Assembly (NCBI GenBank): GCA_017644045.1
Contig: JAEPMI010000012.1
Coordinates: 317,666-381,665, forward strand
Direction of reading: 5' to 3'
Length of the DNA stretch: 64,000 nucleotides
DNA from: Deltaproteobacteria bacterium
GTDB lineage: Bacteria > Myxococcota_A > Polyangia > Polyangiales > Houyiibacteriaceae
Position 1 is the stretch's first letter. The number at the start of each line of letters is the position of its first letter. Position numbers and translations under genes: made by a program. The notes under the pieces are model-generated. The model was not told where the DNA came from. It saw only the letters and a program-made list of their open reading frames with translations, and did no database searches. Below are positions 41,905 to 51,990 of the stretch, one piece after another.

Positions 41905-44900
41905 CGGAGCGCTCGGCGAGCGCGTGACGCGAGCGACCCTTCGGGATCGAGCTCGAGGTAGCGCTCGTAGGCCTCGCGGGCCTCCGGTGCGTTGCGACCG
42001 GAGAGCGCCTCGCCGAGGTAGAAGTGCGCCTCGGGTGGCGCCCCGGCGATGTCGACGGCGGCGCGGAGCGCTTCGGTGGCGCCGTTCTCGTCGTCTTGCT
42101 CGAGCGCGACCCGCCCCTTCAGGACGAGCGCTCGTGCGCGCACCGACGGCGGGCGAATGCGACGCTCGAGGCTCTGCAGCGCCGTGCGGATGTGGTCCGC
42201 CGCCTCGCGCGCCTTGTCGCCGCGGAGCAAGACCTCCGCGAAGCCGAGCAGCGCCTCCGGGTGCCCCTCGTCCGCCTCGATGACCGACGAGAAGATCTCG
42301 GCCGCGGCCTGACCGGAGCCGGCCTGGCGCAGCGCCTCGCCGTAGAGGGCGCGGACGTCGGTGGTGGCGCCCTCCCCTTCGGCGAGCGGACGCAGCGCGC
42401 GGACGGCGTCGCCCGGCTCCTTCTTCGCGAGCGCGAGGCGACCCGCGACGAGCTGCGCGGACGCCAGCTCCTTCTCGGCGTCCCGCAGTCCGTCGAACTG
42501 CACGGTGGCGTCGTCGACCCGGCCGAGGCCGATGAGCGCCTCGACGCGACCGAGCCGCGCGACCACGGCCATCGAACGGCCCTGCCCGGTGCGCGCGAGC
42601 GCCTGGTAGTTCTCTTCGGCCTCCTCGTACTTGCCGCTGTCGAGGAGCAGGTAGCCGAGCTCGATGCGCGCGTCGTTGAAGCTCGGCGAGAGCTCGAGGG
42701 CCTCGCGGAAGCTCGCCTCGGCCTCTTCGGCGTCGCCGGCGATGCGCTTGGCGCGGCCCATCAGGTAGTGACCATCGGGATCGCGCGGTGCCGCAGAGGT
42801 GACCGACTCCAGCGCCTCGAGCGCGTCCGAGTTGGCGCCTTCGGCGAGCGCGACCTCGGCGAGCGCCAGCGCAGCGTCGGGATCACCCGGAGCGTCCTGC
42901 ACCAGGCTCTTGGCCTCGCGGAGCATGCCGCGGCTGGTCCCGGTCTGCGCCCGCGCGCGCAGGAGCAGCGCCTGCATCTCGACCGAGGGCTCTTCGGTGC
43001 CCTCGACGAAGCCCTGGAGCGCTTCGACCGTCGCGCTCAGCGACTCCTCGCTGCCGACGAGGAGCGCCGCACGAGCGCTCGCTCGGAGCACGTCCGGATC
43101 CTCGCTCGAGAGCGGGCTCAGCACGCGAAGGGCGCCGACGCCATCACGCCGCGCGACCATGATCTCGGCGAGCAGCTTGCGGTACTCGGGAATGGCGGGC
43201 GCCGAAGAGACGGCCGCGGTCGCGGCCTGCTGGGCGCGGGGGAGCTCGCCGAGAGCGAAGGCCGCCGAGGCGACGAGCGCCTGCAGTCGTGGCTCCGTCG
43301 CGCCAGCGCGGGCGGCGGACTCCACGGCGTCTTCCGCCGGTTGCAGGTCGCCCTTGCGGCGAAGCAGCCGAGCCCGGGTCAGGTGGAAGAGGACCTCGTC
43401 GGTCGGGGCGCCCTTCTCGAGCCGCTCTTCGAGCGGACCGAGCGTGGCGAGGATCCCGTCGGGGTCGCCATCGTCGGCGGCGAAGTACTGCTGCCAGAGG
43501 CTGGCGCGGAGGTGACCCTCGTATTGCTCGAGGACCCGCCCGATGTGCTCGTCGGCCTCCTCGGCGCGACCGCCCTCGGAAGCGTCCTCGGCGAGCGCGA
43601 GATGCGCGGCTGCCAGACCCGGCGACTCCTCGATGGCGCGCTGCAGGTGCTCGAGCGCTCGCTCGTCACCGAGACGCTGCTCGAGTCGACCGATCAGGTA
43701 GAGGCTCGCGGCGTCGTCGGCCGCCGCCTCGCGCGCGGCGCTCAGCGCCTCCTCGCCGGCCTCGGTGTCGCCCTCCGCGTAGAGCAGGACCGCGCGCGTC
43801 GCCTTCACCCGCGGTCCGTCGACGCCCACCCGGTCGGCGAGGTCGAGGCTCGGGCGGAGGTAGCCCGGCTGGAACGAGCCGTCCTCGAGTGCGCGCTGGG
43901 CGTGCACGAAGAGCAGCGTGTTCGGCCCCTCCTGCTGGAGCGGGTGGAGCTCGCGCGCCTTTCGCAGGTTGCGTTCGGCGTCGATGAGGTTCTCGTGGTC
44001 CCCCCGCAGCGCGTCCTCGGCGGCACCGGCCGCGAGCTGAGCCGCCTCCGCCTCCTGCTGGCCGATCCAGTACTGGTAGCCGAACCACGCGCCCGCCACG
44101 ACGCCGACCCCGAGCACCCAGACGGCGATGTGGAAGCCGAGGGTCTTGGTCTGCACCGGCTTGCTGGCGGAGGCGGACGCCCACGCTCGCGGCTCGCCGT
44201 CGGGCTCCTCGAAGAGCTTCTGCTCCCGGAGCATCCCGAGCACCGCGTCGACGTCCTCGCCCTGGCCTGCGTTGGCCCCGAGCGTCATGTCGTCGGGCCG
44301 CTCGGGCGGCGGCTCCGCCTCGTCCCACTGCATGGGCAGGTCGTCGGAGTCCGGCTCGATCACCGCGTGGGGCGGCGGGCCCGGTTCCGACACCGCCGGG
44401 ATCGGCGTCGCCCGGGGGATCGCCCTCTCCTGGGTGGGCGGGTCGTCTTCCACGAGCGGAGGATCGGCGAAGGGGCTCGGTGCCCCGAGTGGCGGCGGCG
44501 AGGGCTTGGCCTTCAGCGCATCGGCGAGGCCGAGCTGATCGCGATCCATCATGTGGGTCGCGAGGTCTTCGTCCACTGCCGGCTCGTCGACGAGCTCCTC
44601 TTCGCGCCGGGCGGCCTCCGCCAGCTGGAGCGAGAGCTCGCTGGCGACGACGGTCGACTCATCGTCGTCGTCGTCGTCGAATCCTCGATAGAGGGCCGCG
44701 GCCGGCTTGGGCGGGGGCGCGGACATCGGCTTGGGCGGCGGCGGAGGCGCGGCCGCCACCGGCGGCGGCGGTGCAGCCACGGGGGGCGGCGGCGCGACCC
44801 GTGCGGGCGGGGCCACGGGCTTGGGGGGCGCCGGCGCGGGCCTCACCCCACGCCCGGCGACCTTGGTCACCTCGGAGTCGGCCTCGTCGGCGATCCGCTC

Positions 44901-45296
44901 GAAGCGGGTCGCCCGCTCGAGGAGCTTTCGGATGGCGGGGTCGTCACCGCCACCGAGCGCTCGCGCCTTCGCGAGCACCTTCTTCGCGCGACCGGGATCG
45001 CCCCGGCGGAGAAGGACCTCGCCGAGCCAGCGGAACGGCCGTGGGTCGCGGGGCGCGACACGGGCGGCCTGCAGGAAGGCCTGCTGAGCTCGAAGCATGT
45101 CTCCGCTCGCGACCAGTCCGCGGCCGAGCAAGAGCCCCAGCTCGGGGTCTTTGGGTGTACGGGCGAGGCCCGCTTCGGCGACTTCGGTGGCCTCCCTCTC
45201 GCGGTTCGCGTCGATCAACGCCGCGGCGAGGCCGACGGCGGGCTCGCTGCCAGGATCGTTGCGAAAGCGGAGGAGCCGGGCATCCAGGTTCCCCAT
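41901..45296 (-). CDS. Giant single-pass TPR protein
   Basis: 1131 residues. An N-terminal cytoplasmic TPR block (~1-130), a Pro/Ala-rich linker and an acidic linker, one membrane helix (~387-408, IAVWVLGVGVVAGAWFGYQY), then ~700 residues of periplasmic TPR repeats (ELHPLQQEGPNTLLF, EASFREALELSPSFNDARI, EEAEENYQALARTGQGRS). No signal peptide; the inner helix acts as anchor. It may scaffold envelope complexes across the inner membrane. It is the first gene of a two-gene unit with the SDR. Confidence 0.85.
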   Translation of the reverse strand: MGNLDARLLRFRNDPGSEPAVGLAAALIDANREREATEVAEAGLARTPKDPELGLLLGRGLVASGDMLRAQQAFLQAARVAPRDPRPFRWLGEVLLRRGDPGRAKKVLAKARALGGGDDPAIRKLLERATRFERIADEADSEVTKVAGRGVRPAPAPPKPVAPPARVAPPPPVAAPPPPVAAAPPPPPKPMSAPPPKPAAALYRGFDDDDDDESTVVASELSLQLAEAARREEELVDEPAVDEDLATHMMDRDQLGLADALKAKPSPPPLGAPSPFADPPLVEDDPPTQERAIPRATPIPAVSEPGPPPHAVIEPDSDDLPMQWDEAEPPPERPDDMTLGANAGQGEDVDAVLGMLREQKLFEEPDGEPRAWASASASKPVQTKTLGFHIAVWVLGVGVVAGAWFGYQYWIGQQEAEAAQLAAGAAEDALRGDHENLIDAERNLRKARELHPLQQEGPNTLLFVHAQRALEDGSFQPGYLRPSLDLADRVGVDGPRVKATRAVLLYAEGDTEAGEEALSAAREAAADDAASLYLIGRLEQRLGDERALEHLQRAIEESPGLAAAHLALAEDASEGGRAEEADEHIGRVLEQYEGHLRASLWQQYFAADDGDPDGILATLGPLEERLEKGAPTDEVLFHLTRARLLRRKGDLQPAEDAVESAARAGATEPRLQALVASAAFALGELPRAQQAATAAVSSAPAIPEYRKLLAEIMVARRDGVGALRVLSPLSSEDPDVLRASARAALLVGSEESLSATVEALQGFVEGTEEPSVEMQALLLRARAQTGTSRGMLREAKSLVQDAPGDPDAALALAEVALAEGANSDALEALESVTSAAPRDPDGHYLMGRAKRIAGDAEEAEASFREALELSPSFNDARIELGYLLLDSGKYEEAEENYQALARTGQGRSMAVVARLGRVEALIGLGRVDDATVQFDGLRDAEKELASAQLVAGRLALAKKEPGDAVRALRPLAEGEGATTDVRALYGEALRQAGSGQAAAEIFSSVIEADEGHPEALLGFAEVLLRGDKAREAADHIRTALQSLERRIRPPSVRARALVLKGRVALEQDDENGATEALRAAVDIAGAPPEAHFYLGEALSGRNAPEAREAYERYLELDPEGSLASRARRALR

Positions 45297-45400
45297 GGGC
45301 GGCGCCAGAGTAAACCATGAGCCCCAGATCCGATAGCACTGGATCCCCCATTCGGTGGACGCCCGCGGAAACGGTGGCGTCTGGGCGGCCTGGGGGTAGG

Positions 45401-46072
45401 ATGCGCGCCGTGCGTCGCCTCTGTCTGCCTGCCGCCATTCTCGCGCTGGTCGCCCTCGCCGGCTGCCCCGCGCGATCGGCCCGCCCGGCCTCGGTGGTCG
45501 AGGCCTTCGGCGACGCGCTCGACGACGCCCGCTACGAGGACGCCTACGCGCTGCTGAGCGCGCAGTACCGACGGCGGGTGCCCTTCTCGGAGTTTCGCGA
45601 GTCGTTGGCCCGCAACCCGTCGGAGGTCCGCGAGCTGGTCGGGTTGCTCCGGCACGTCGACGAAGCCGACGAGGTCGAGGCCGCCGTACCGCTCCCCGAT
45701 GGGGACGAGCTCACCCTCGTGCTGGTCGACGGCAAGTGGCGGATCCGCGGCAACGTGGTCGACTTCTACGACCAGAGCAGCCCCCGAGCCGCCCTGCGCT
45801 CGTTCGTCCGCGCGATGGAGCGGCGGCGCTACGACGTGGTGATGCGCTTCGTGCCCGAGGCCGATCGCGAGGGGATGAGCCCCGAGCAGATGCAGCAGGC
45901 CTGGGAGGGCGAGAACCGCGAGGAGATCGAGCGGCTCATCGCCGATCTGCGGAGCAGCCTCGACGAGCCGATCGAGATCGTCGGCGATCGCGCGACGATG
46001 AGCTACGGCGACGGCGCCGCGGTGCAGTTCGTCCGCGAAGACGGCCTCTGGCGAATAGAGGACCCGGATTAG
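45401..46072 (+). CDS. Putative lipoprotein with two NTF2/SnoaL-like segments
   Basis: 223 residues from ATG 45401 (GGGGGTAGG upstream). The lipobox is LAGC. Two similar segments follow, each opening with a helix and ending on a Trp-Arg-Ile strand: ASVVEAFGDALDDARYEDAY to DGKWRIRGN, and AALRSFVRAMERRRYDVV to EDGLWRIED. This is the layout of NTF2-like or DUF4878-type domains, here tandem. Function unknown. It is followed by copy 2 of the ~122-bp repeat. Confidence 0.75.
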   Translation: MRAVRRLCLPAAILALVALAGCPARSARPASVVEAFGDALDDARYEDAYALLSAQYRRRVPFSEFRESLARNPSEVRELVGLLRHVDEADEVEAAVPLPDGDELTLVLVDGKWRIRGNVVDFYDQSSPRAALRSFVRAMERRRYDVVMRFVPEADREGMSPEQMQQAWEGENREEIERLIADLRSSLDEPIEIVGDRATMSYGDGAAVQFVREDGLWRIEDPD

Positions 46073-46074
46073 TT

Positions 46075-46197
46075 GGGGGGATTTTGAGAAAATCCCCCGG
46101 CTCGTCGCGAGTGAATCGCTCCTCGCCTCCCCAAAAACCTGAAGGTCTCGCGGCAAAGCCGCTCGGTGCGTCCTCCGCGCTTCGCGCTACGTCCTCC
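46075..46197 (-). repeat. Structured ~122-bp intergenic repeat, copy 2
   Basis: Reverse complement of copy 1 at 41028-41148. The stem GCGGC/GCCGC is kept while its loop differs (TTT against TAC). It begins 2 nt after the lipoprotein stop and ends 11 nt before the stop of the convergent metallo-hydrolase. Confidence 0.9.
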
Positions 46198-46208
46198 AGC
46201 TCTCTGAG

Positions 46209-47072
46209 CTAGGGCCAGGTGCCGCGTTTGGGGGCGAAGACCACGAGCCGCTCTTTGAGGCGGTCGGGGCAGCGCTTGGCGAGGATCGCGTGGACCTCGC
46301 CCGGCTCGTAGAGCTGGCTGAAGTGCATGAGCACGATGTGCTCGTTCTCGAAGTCGTCGGCGCGCTCGAGGATCTCGTCGAGGTGGATGTGGCAGCCGGC
46401 GTGGCAGGCCTCGAGTGACTTCCGCTCGTCGAGAAAGGTGCACTCCAGGATCAGGACCCGCGCGCGACGGATCTCCGGGGCGGTGTCGAGCACCCGGATG
46501 AGCGTGTCGGTCGCGTAGGCGAGCTCGTGGCGCTCGGTCACGTCGAAGAGCGTGGTGTCACCCGCGGCTCGGCGGCGGCCGATCTCCGCGCCGGGGAGAT
46601 CGGCGAACTCGGGCTTCAGCTTGGAGACGCGGTCGAAGAAGAGGTAGCCCAGGCTCGGCACCGGGTGGTGGGTCTTGAACGCGCGAGCGCGGAGGTCGGA
46701 GCGGAGCTCGACCTCGTCGCCGGGCCTCAGCGGAACGCACTCGAACGCGAGCGTGTGGCGCTGCATCTCCTCCATCGCCGCGATCGCCCGCTGCAGTGGC
46801 TCGGCGATCTGTTCTGGGACGTAGACCTTCGGCGGTCGCTTCGTGTGGAGGAGCCCCCGAATGCCGAGGAGCGCGGCCAGCGAGCCCGCGTGATCGCCGT
46901 GGCCATGGCTCAGGAAGATGTGGTCGGTCGCGGCGAAGGACCGCACCGGCATCCCCACGTCGAGCAGCACTTTCAGCTGGGGAACCTTCAGAGTCGTGTA
47001 GACCCCACCCAGGGACATCCCCCGAATGGTGTAGGGGCCCGCCTCGACGCGGGTGATGAGTTTTCGGGCCAT
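46209..47072 (-). CDS. Metallo-beta-lactamase-fold hydrolase (RNase Z-like)
   Basis: 287 residues from ATG 47072. The zinc motif is [12 protein letters not shown], with later metal His in [11 protein letters not shown], Asp in AYATDT and His in VLMHFSQLY. The order of motifs, including LECTFLDER, matches the RNase Z/ElaC branch of the fold, which trims tRNA 3' ends. A shorter flexible-arm region makes the exact branch uncertain. It is divergent from the SNF2 gene (250-bp gap). Confidence 0.8.
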   Translation of the reverse strand: MARKLITRVEAGPYTIRGMSLGGVYTTLKVPQLKVLLDVGMPVRSFAATDHIFLSHGHGDHAGSLAALLGIRGLLHTKRPPKVYVPEQIAEPLQRAIAAMEEMQRHTLAFECVPLRPGDEVELRSDLRARAFKTHHPVPSLGYLFFDRVSKLKPEFADLPGAEIGRRRAAGDTTLFDVTERHELAYATDTLIRVLDTAPEIRRARVLILECTFLDERKSLEACHAGCHIHLDEILERADDFENEHIVLMHFSQLYEPGEVHAILAKRCPDRLKERLVVFAPKRGTWP

Positions 47073-47322
47073 GAGGGGGGTGGGGAAAAAAGCCGCGGGA
47101 CCTATTGCAGCCCGACTGCCGCCGTGCAATAGCAGGGTTCGTGGCTTCGATTTGCGAAGCCCACGCCGAGCGCTCCCGGAAACGAACCCGGTCGATCCGC
47201 AGGTGGACACGCCGAGAGCCCAGCTCCGGTCCCCCCCGCAACACGGACACCGGTCTCACACATGGCGTTTGGCATTCCCCCACCCCGGCCAAGGACGCGC
47301 GGAGTGTCCTGGAGGGCCTGCG

Positions 47323-50300
47323 ATGAGCGAGACCGCTCTGTCCGATAGCGATTCCAAACGCGACTCGTCCCCCAAGGGCGGCTCGACCAAGAAGCGGAGC
47401 TCGAAGGCGAAAGCCGACGATGGCAACGCGACGTCCAATGGCGGCCGCTCGAAGAAGAGCAGCGACGCCAAGGGCGGCTCGAGCGGCAACAAGCCGCCGA
47501 TCGTCGACAAGGTCGTGACCATGTCCGATCGCGCCATCCAGCGCGTGACGGGCGGCAACGCGTTCCTGCGCGGGCGGCTCTACGCCCGCCGGAAGTCCGT
47601 CGAGAACCTGGAGGCCAAGCGCCGGAAGGTCTCGGGCGAGATCCACATCCGCAACCAGGAGGAGCCCTACCTCACCTCGGTCGCGCTGACCGAAGACGAA
47701 GGGTTCGTCTCCGAGTGCTCGTGCCCGGGCTGGCGTGGTCCCGACGGTCACTGCAAGCACGTCGCGGCGGTCCTGGTCGCGCTCCGCGATCGTGAGCGGC
47801 CGCCCCGGCCGAAGCAGCCCGAACAGGCGGACGCGGACAGCGACGACGAGGGCGGCTCCCGCAAGAAGAAGAAGCGGAAGAAGAAAAAGAAGAACAAGGA
47901 CAAGACGCCCCCGGTGCACGTCCCGCAGACCGTCTCGGTCGGCGGAAAGCGCCGCCGCTCCCGACGCCGCCGTCGCGGCAAGGGAGGCACCGAGAAGATC
48001 GAGGTGCTCCAGCAGGTCACCGGGCCGAAGGGCCACTCGCGCGGCGCCATCGACGCCTGGCTCCCGCCGGACGCGCTCGATCGCCCGCACGACCTCGAGT
48101 ACCGAGTGGTGGTCCGACCGACCTCGGTCCAGGTCACCCCCGTCCTCGCCGGGAGCCGCAGCGCGCTCCCCATCGCCGACGCGCTGACGGCCTTCGACGC
48201 CGTCGGCATCGACGATCGACCGCTGATGCGCCTGCTCGCGCGCCACGCCAACCGCGGCCAGGCGACCACCGCCGAGATCCGCGGCGAGGACGCCGCCGAG
48301 GTCATCAGCGCTCTGGAGGGCCGTCGCGTGCTGCTCGAGCCGGCCTCGATGGAGCTCCGTTTCAGCGACGAGGCGCTCAAGCCCGTCATCGAGCTCGACC
48401 GCGTCGACGACAAGACCCTGCGCACCCGCGTGGTCTTCGTGGGCGAGTCCAGCCAACGCCGCTTCATGCTGAGCTCCGGTGCCTGGTTCGAAGGCACCCC
48501 CGGCTGGCACATCGACGCCAGCGACGGCGTCGCCCGACCGCTCGACGAGTTCGTGACGCCCGGCTGGCTCACGCGCCTCATGCGCTCGCCCAACCTCGTG
48601 CACCCCGCCGAGGAGATGCCGCGCCTGCTCGGCGACCACATCCCGCAGGTCGCGGTGAAGCTCCGCGCAGATCTACCGGACCTCAGCTCGATCGCGGACC
48701 TGGTCGACGCCACGCCGCAGATCCAGCTCTGGTGCGAGGGCGACATCGTCCACACGCTCGCTTCACTCAAGGTCGTCTACGACGACCAGACCTTCGACAT
48801 CCCGCCGGACTCGATGCCGCACCCGCTGGCGTTCCTTCCGCCGGCGAAGGGCGACGACCGACCGCGCGTGGTGCGCCGTGACGTGGGCCAGGAGATGGCC
48901 GCGGTCCAGATGCTCATGAACGAGGGCTTCGACGTCGAAGACGGCGTGCTCCTCGCTCGCGGCGAGGATGCCATCGACTTCTGGAGCGGTGGCATCGGCG
49001 AGCTCCCCGAGGAGTGGGAGCGCTTCGTGCCGGACGCGCTCGCGAACGTGCAGGTCCGCGACGAGACGGTCTCCGCGCAGATGCGCGTGTCGAGCGGTGT
49101 CGACTGGCTCTCGCTCGACATGACCTTCAGCGCCGGTGGCTCGAAGGTGAGCGAGGCCGAGCTGCGCGCCGCGCTCGAGACCGGTCGCCGCGTGGTGAAG
49201 CTCGAGGACGGCACCTACGCCGCGATCGATCCCGACGACGTGGGCGCCGTGCTCAGCCGCATGGCCGAGATCTACGGCGACTCCGACAAGAAGAAGCTGC
49301 CGCTCTCGCAGGCCGGTCGCATCCAGGACCTGCTCGGGCTCGTGTCCGACCACAAGGTCACGCCGAAGGCCAAGGAGCTCTTCGGTCAGCTCGAGGACAT
49401 CGACGAGGTGCCCACGGTCGCCAAGCCCCGCGGGCTCAAGGCGGACCTGCGCCCGTACCAGAAGAAGGGCTTCAGCTGGCTCGCCTTCCTGCACACCCTC
49501 GGGTCGGGCGGCATTCTCGCCGACGACATGGGTCTCGGTAAGACGCTCCAGACCATCGCGCTGCTCACGTGGGCGAAGGGCAAGGAGAAGAAGCAGAAGC
49601 CGTCGCTCGTGGTGGCGCCGACCTCGGTCGTGCCGAACTGGGAGCGCGAGATCCAGAAGTTCTCGCCGAAGCTGAGCACCGTCGTCTGGCACGGCGCGAA
49701 CCGCCACGACCGCGAGGACGAGCTCAAGAAGGCCGACGTGATCATCACCTCGTACGCGCTGCTCCGGCGCGACGAGGAGCTGCTCCAGAGCCTCGGCCTC
49801 CGCTACATGATCTTGGACGAGGCGCAGCACATCAAGAACCCGATGAGCCACACCGCGCGCGCGGCCAAGAACATCGACTCGGAGCGGCGCCTGGCGCTGA
49901 CCGGTACGCCGATCGAGAACCGGCTCAGCGAGCTCTGGAGCATCTTCGACTTCGTGTCGCCGGGGCTCCTCGGCGACCTGAAGACCTTCGAGGCGAACAT
50001 CGCCAAGCCCATCGACCGCGGCGATCAGGAGACCGCGGACCGGCTGCGGCGAACCATTCAGCCCTTCGTCCTTCGCCGCCTGAAGGTCGACGTGGCCGAC
50101 GACCTGCCCGAGAAGATCGAGCAGGAGCGCATCGTCGAGATGAGCGACGATCAGAAGGCGCTCTACGAGCAGATCCGCGAGGAGGTTCGCAAGAACGTCC
50201 TCAGCGAGGTCGAGAAGAAGGGCATCGCCAAGAGCCAGATCCAGATCCTCGCAGCGCTCACGCGCCTCCGTCAGGTCGCGTGCGACCCGCGTCTGATGAA

Positions 50301-50838
50301 GCTCGAGACGCACGACTTCGAGGCGGCCGACTCCGGCAAGCTCGTCGCGCTCCGCGAGCTCCTCGAGAGCGCCGTGGAAGGTGGGCACCGCGTGCTGGTC
50401 TTCAGCCAGTTCGTGACGATGCTCCAGCACATCCGCGACGCGCTCGACGAGGACCAGATCAGCTACGAGTACCTCGACGGATCGACCAAGGACCGCGCCG
50501 AGCGCGTGGACCGCTTCAACGAGGACGAGGACCTCAAGGTCTTCCTCATCTCGCTCAAGGCGGGCGGCACCGGCCTGAACCTCACCGGCGCCGACACCGT
50601 CATCCACTTCGACCCCTGGTGGAACCCGGCGGTCGAGGACCAGGCGACCGACCGCGCCCACCGCATCGGCCAGACGAAGAACGTCAACGTCTACCGGCTC
50701 ATCACCAAGGGCACCGTCGAAGAGAAGATCCTCGAGCTCAGCGCCAAGAAGCGCGCGCTCATGGAGAACGTCCTGTCCACCGAGGGCAGCCCGCTCAAGG
50801 GCCTGACCAAGAAGGACGTCGACGCGTTGTTCTCCTAG
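47323..50838 (+). CDS. SNF2-family helicase with N-terminal SWIM zinc finger
   Basis: 1171 residues from ATG 47323. The Lys/Ser-rich start is followed by a SWIM finger (SECSCPGWRGPDGHCKHVAA, ~128-148), a basic Lys/Arg patch, then a central region and the two SNF2 lobes: ADDMGLGKT (~733), DEAQHIKNP (~830), LTGTPIENR, LVFSQFVTML (~1025) and DRAHRIGQT (~1110). SNF2 ATPases translocate on double-stranded DNA and remodel protein-DNA complexes; SWIM-SNF2 proteins are common in bacteria. Downstream the DUF1517-like gene converges within 3 bp. Confidence 0.92.
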   Translation: MSETALSDSDSKRDSSPKGGSTKKRSSKAKADDGNATSNGGRSKKSSDAKGGSSGNKPPIVDKVVTMSDRAIQRVTGGNAFLRGRLYARRKSVENLEAKRRKVSGEIHIRNQEEPYLTSVALTEDEGFVSECSCPGWRGPDGHCKHVAAVLVALRDRERPPRPKQPEQADADSDDEGGSRKKKKRKKKKKNKDKTPPVHVPQTVSVGGKRRRSRRRRRGKGGTEKIEVLQQVTGPKGHSRGAIDAWLPPDALDRPHDLEYRVVVRPTSVQVTPVLAGSRSALPIADALTAFDAVGIDDRPLMRLLARHANRGQATTAEIRGEDAAEVISALEGRRVLLEPASMELRFSDEALKPVIELDRVDDKTLRTRVVFVGESSQRRFMLSSGAWFEGTPGWHIDASDGVARPLDEFVTPGWLTRLMRSPNLVHPAEEMPRLLGDHIPQVAVKLRADLPDLSSIADLVDATPQIQLWCEGDIVHTLASLKVVYDDQTFDIPPDSMPHPLAFLPPAKGDDRPRVVRRDVGQEMAAVQMLMNEGFDVEDGVLLARGEDAIDFWSGGIGELPEEWERFVPDALANVQVRDETVSAQMRVSSGVDWLSLDMTFSAGGSKVSEAELRAALETGRRVVKLEDGTYAAIDPDDVGAVLSRMAEIYGDSDKKKLPLSQAGRIQDLLGLVSDHKVTPKAKELFGQLEDIDEVPTVAKPRGLKADLRPYQKKGFSWLAFLHTLGSGGILADDMGLGKTLQTIALLTWAKGKEKKQKPSLVVAPTSVVPNWEREIQKFSPKLSTVVWHGANRHDREDELKKADVIITSYALLRRDEELLQSLGLRYMILDEAQHIKNPMSHTARAAKNIDSERRLALTGTPIENRLSELWSIFDFVSPGLLGDLKTFEANIAKPIDRGDQETADRLRRTIQPFVLRRLKVDVADDLPEKIEQERIVEMSDDQKALYEQIREEVRKNVLSEVEKKGIAKSQIQILAALTRLRQVACDPRLMKLETHDFEAADSGKLVALRELLESAVEGGHRVLVFSQFVTMLQHIRDALDEDQISYEYLDGSTKDRAERVDRFNEDEDLKVFLISLKAGGTGLNLTGADTVIHFDPWWNPAVEDQATDRAHRIGQTKNVNVYRLITKGTVEEKILELSAKKRALMENVLSTEGSPLKGLTKKDVDALFS

Positions 50839-50841
50839 GCC

Positions 50842-51990
50842 TCAGGTCCACTTGGGGTTGAGCACCGGGGGGGCGCCACAGCTGGGGCACCACTGGAGCT
50901 CGCGGGCGTACGCCGTGCCGCAATGCGCGCAGGCGACGCGGCCGACCTCGGCGGCGCCGACGGGGCGCAGCTCCGGGTAGAGGACCTCGAGCTCCGCGCT
51001 CGACATCCGATCGGCGTCGTCGGCGGGGCTCCAGATCACCTCGAACGCGACGAGCTCGGCCGGGGGGACGCGGGCGAAGTTCTCGAGCGCAGCGGCCATC
51101 TGATTCGGGTCCGATAGACCTCGGAGGTCGGCGAGCACGTCGCGCGCCTCGACGACCACGGACACCACGCACAGCCCGTCTCCCTCGTCGGCCGCGGGCC
51201 TCACGGCCGCGCCTTCGCGGGTCTGGACCCGTCCATCGATGCCGCGGACCATCTCGTCACGAAAGCGAGAGCGAACATCCGAGGTGAAGCGCTCGAAGAT
51301 GCGCTCCGACTCGTCGAGCCCCGCGGGGATCGCGTCCATCGCACCGAGGTAGACCCACGACTGCCGATGCTCGACGAGCAGCCGCACGACGCCAGCGAGG
51401 AGCTGGTGCTGTTCCCAGCCCTGTGCTCCTCGAGCCATCGCGTCGAGCTTCGGTTGGAGAAACGACCGCGCCCTCGCATCGAACGCGATCATGAGCGCGC
51501 TGACGTCGCTCCGTGCCACGGGCTCCCCGGCGCTCGGGCGAGCGACGACCCGGTCCCCATCGACCGAGCGGGTGAACCACCGCATCGCCCAGATGCCCCC
51601 GCCGATCAGGAAGACGAGGAGAGCGATCGTGATGACCGCACCGCGGAAGGAGACGTTCCAGTAGTCCTGCGGCGGCGAAGCGACGCCGCGGGACGTGCTG
51701 CCGCCGCTCGACGAAGACGTCGTGGTGCCCCGAGTGGTGCGGGAGCCGCCGAAGCGGGTCGTGCTTCGTGTCGGTGAGCGCGAGCGCGAGCCGGAGAAGC
51801 TGCTCCCACGTGAACCGGAGAAGCTGCTGCCGCGCGAGCCCGAATAGCTGCTCCCCCGCGATCCGGAGTAGCTGGAACCCCTCGAGGTGCTTCGCGACCG
51901 GCTTCCGAAGCTGCTCCCTCGCCGCTGAGCCTCGGCGAGGCTCCCTCCGACGAGTAGGAAGAGGAGGGAGAACACGGCGACGAATCTCAT
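50842..51990 (-). CDS. DUF1517-like membrane protein with Ser/Arg/Gly repeats and zinc ribbon
   Basis: 382 residues. The signal peptide ends AEAQ. Residues ~24-95 are Ser/Arg/Gly-rich, including four 8-residue units of the type GSSYSGSR. One membrane helix (~117-137, VITIALLVFLIGGGIWAM) is followed by a ~200-residue cytoplasmic domain of DUF1517 type (SALMIAFDARARSFLQPKLD), then a C-terminal zinc ribbon CAHCGTAYARELQWCPSCG. The repeats come from tandem 24-bp DNA units around 51790-51890. Function unknown. Confidence 0.75.
   Translation of the reverse strand: MRFVAVFSLLFLLVGGSLAEAQRRGSSFGSRSRSTSRGSSYSGSRGSSYSGSRGSSFSGSRGSSFSGSRSRSPTRSTTRFGGSRTTRGTTTSSSSGGSTSRGVASPPQDYWNVSFRGAVITIALLVFLIGGGIWAMRWFTRSVDGDRVVARPSAGEPVARSDVSALMIAFDARARSFLQPKLDAMARGAQGWEQHQLLAGVVRLLVEHRQSWVYLGAMDAIPAGLDESERIFERFTSDVRSRFRDEMVRGIDGRVQTREGAAVRPAADEGDGLCVVSVVVEARDVLADLRGLSDPNQMAAALENFARVPPAELVAFEVIWSPADDADRMSSAELEVLYPELRPVGAAEVGRVACAHCGTAYARELQWCPSCGAPPVLNPKWT

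Noticed and set aside
42024-45320. 1098-codon plus-strand frame opposite the giant TPR gene
   Set aside because: Opposite a coherent TPR protein with TM helix; the plus frame has no domain and arises from codon bias.
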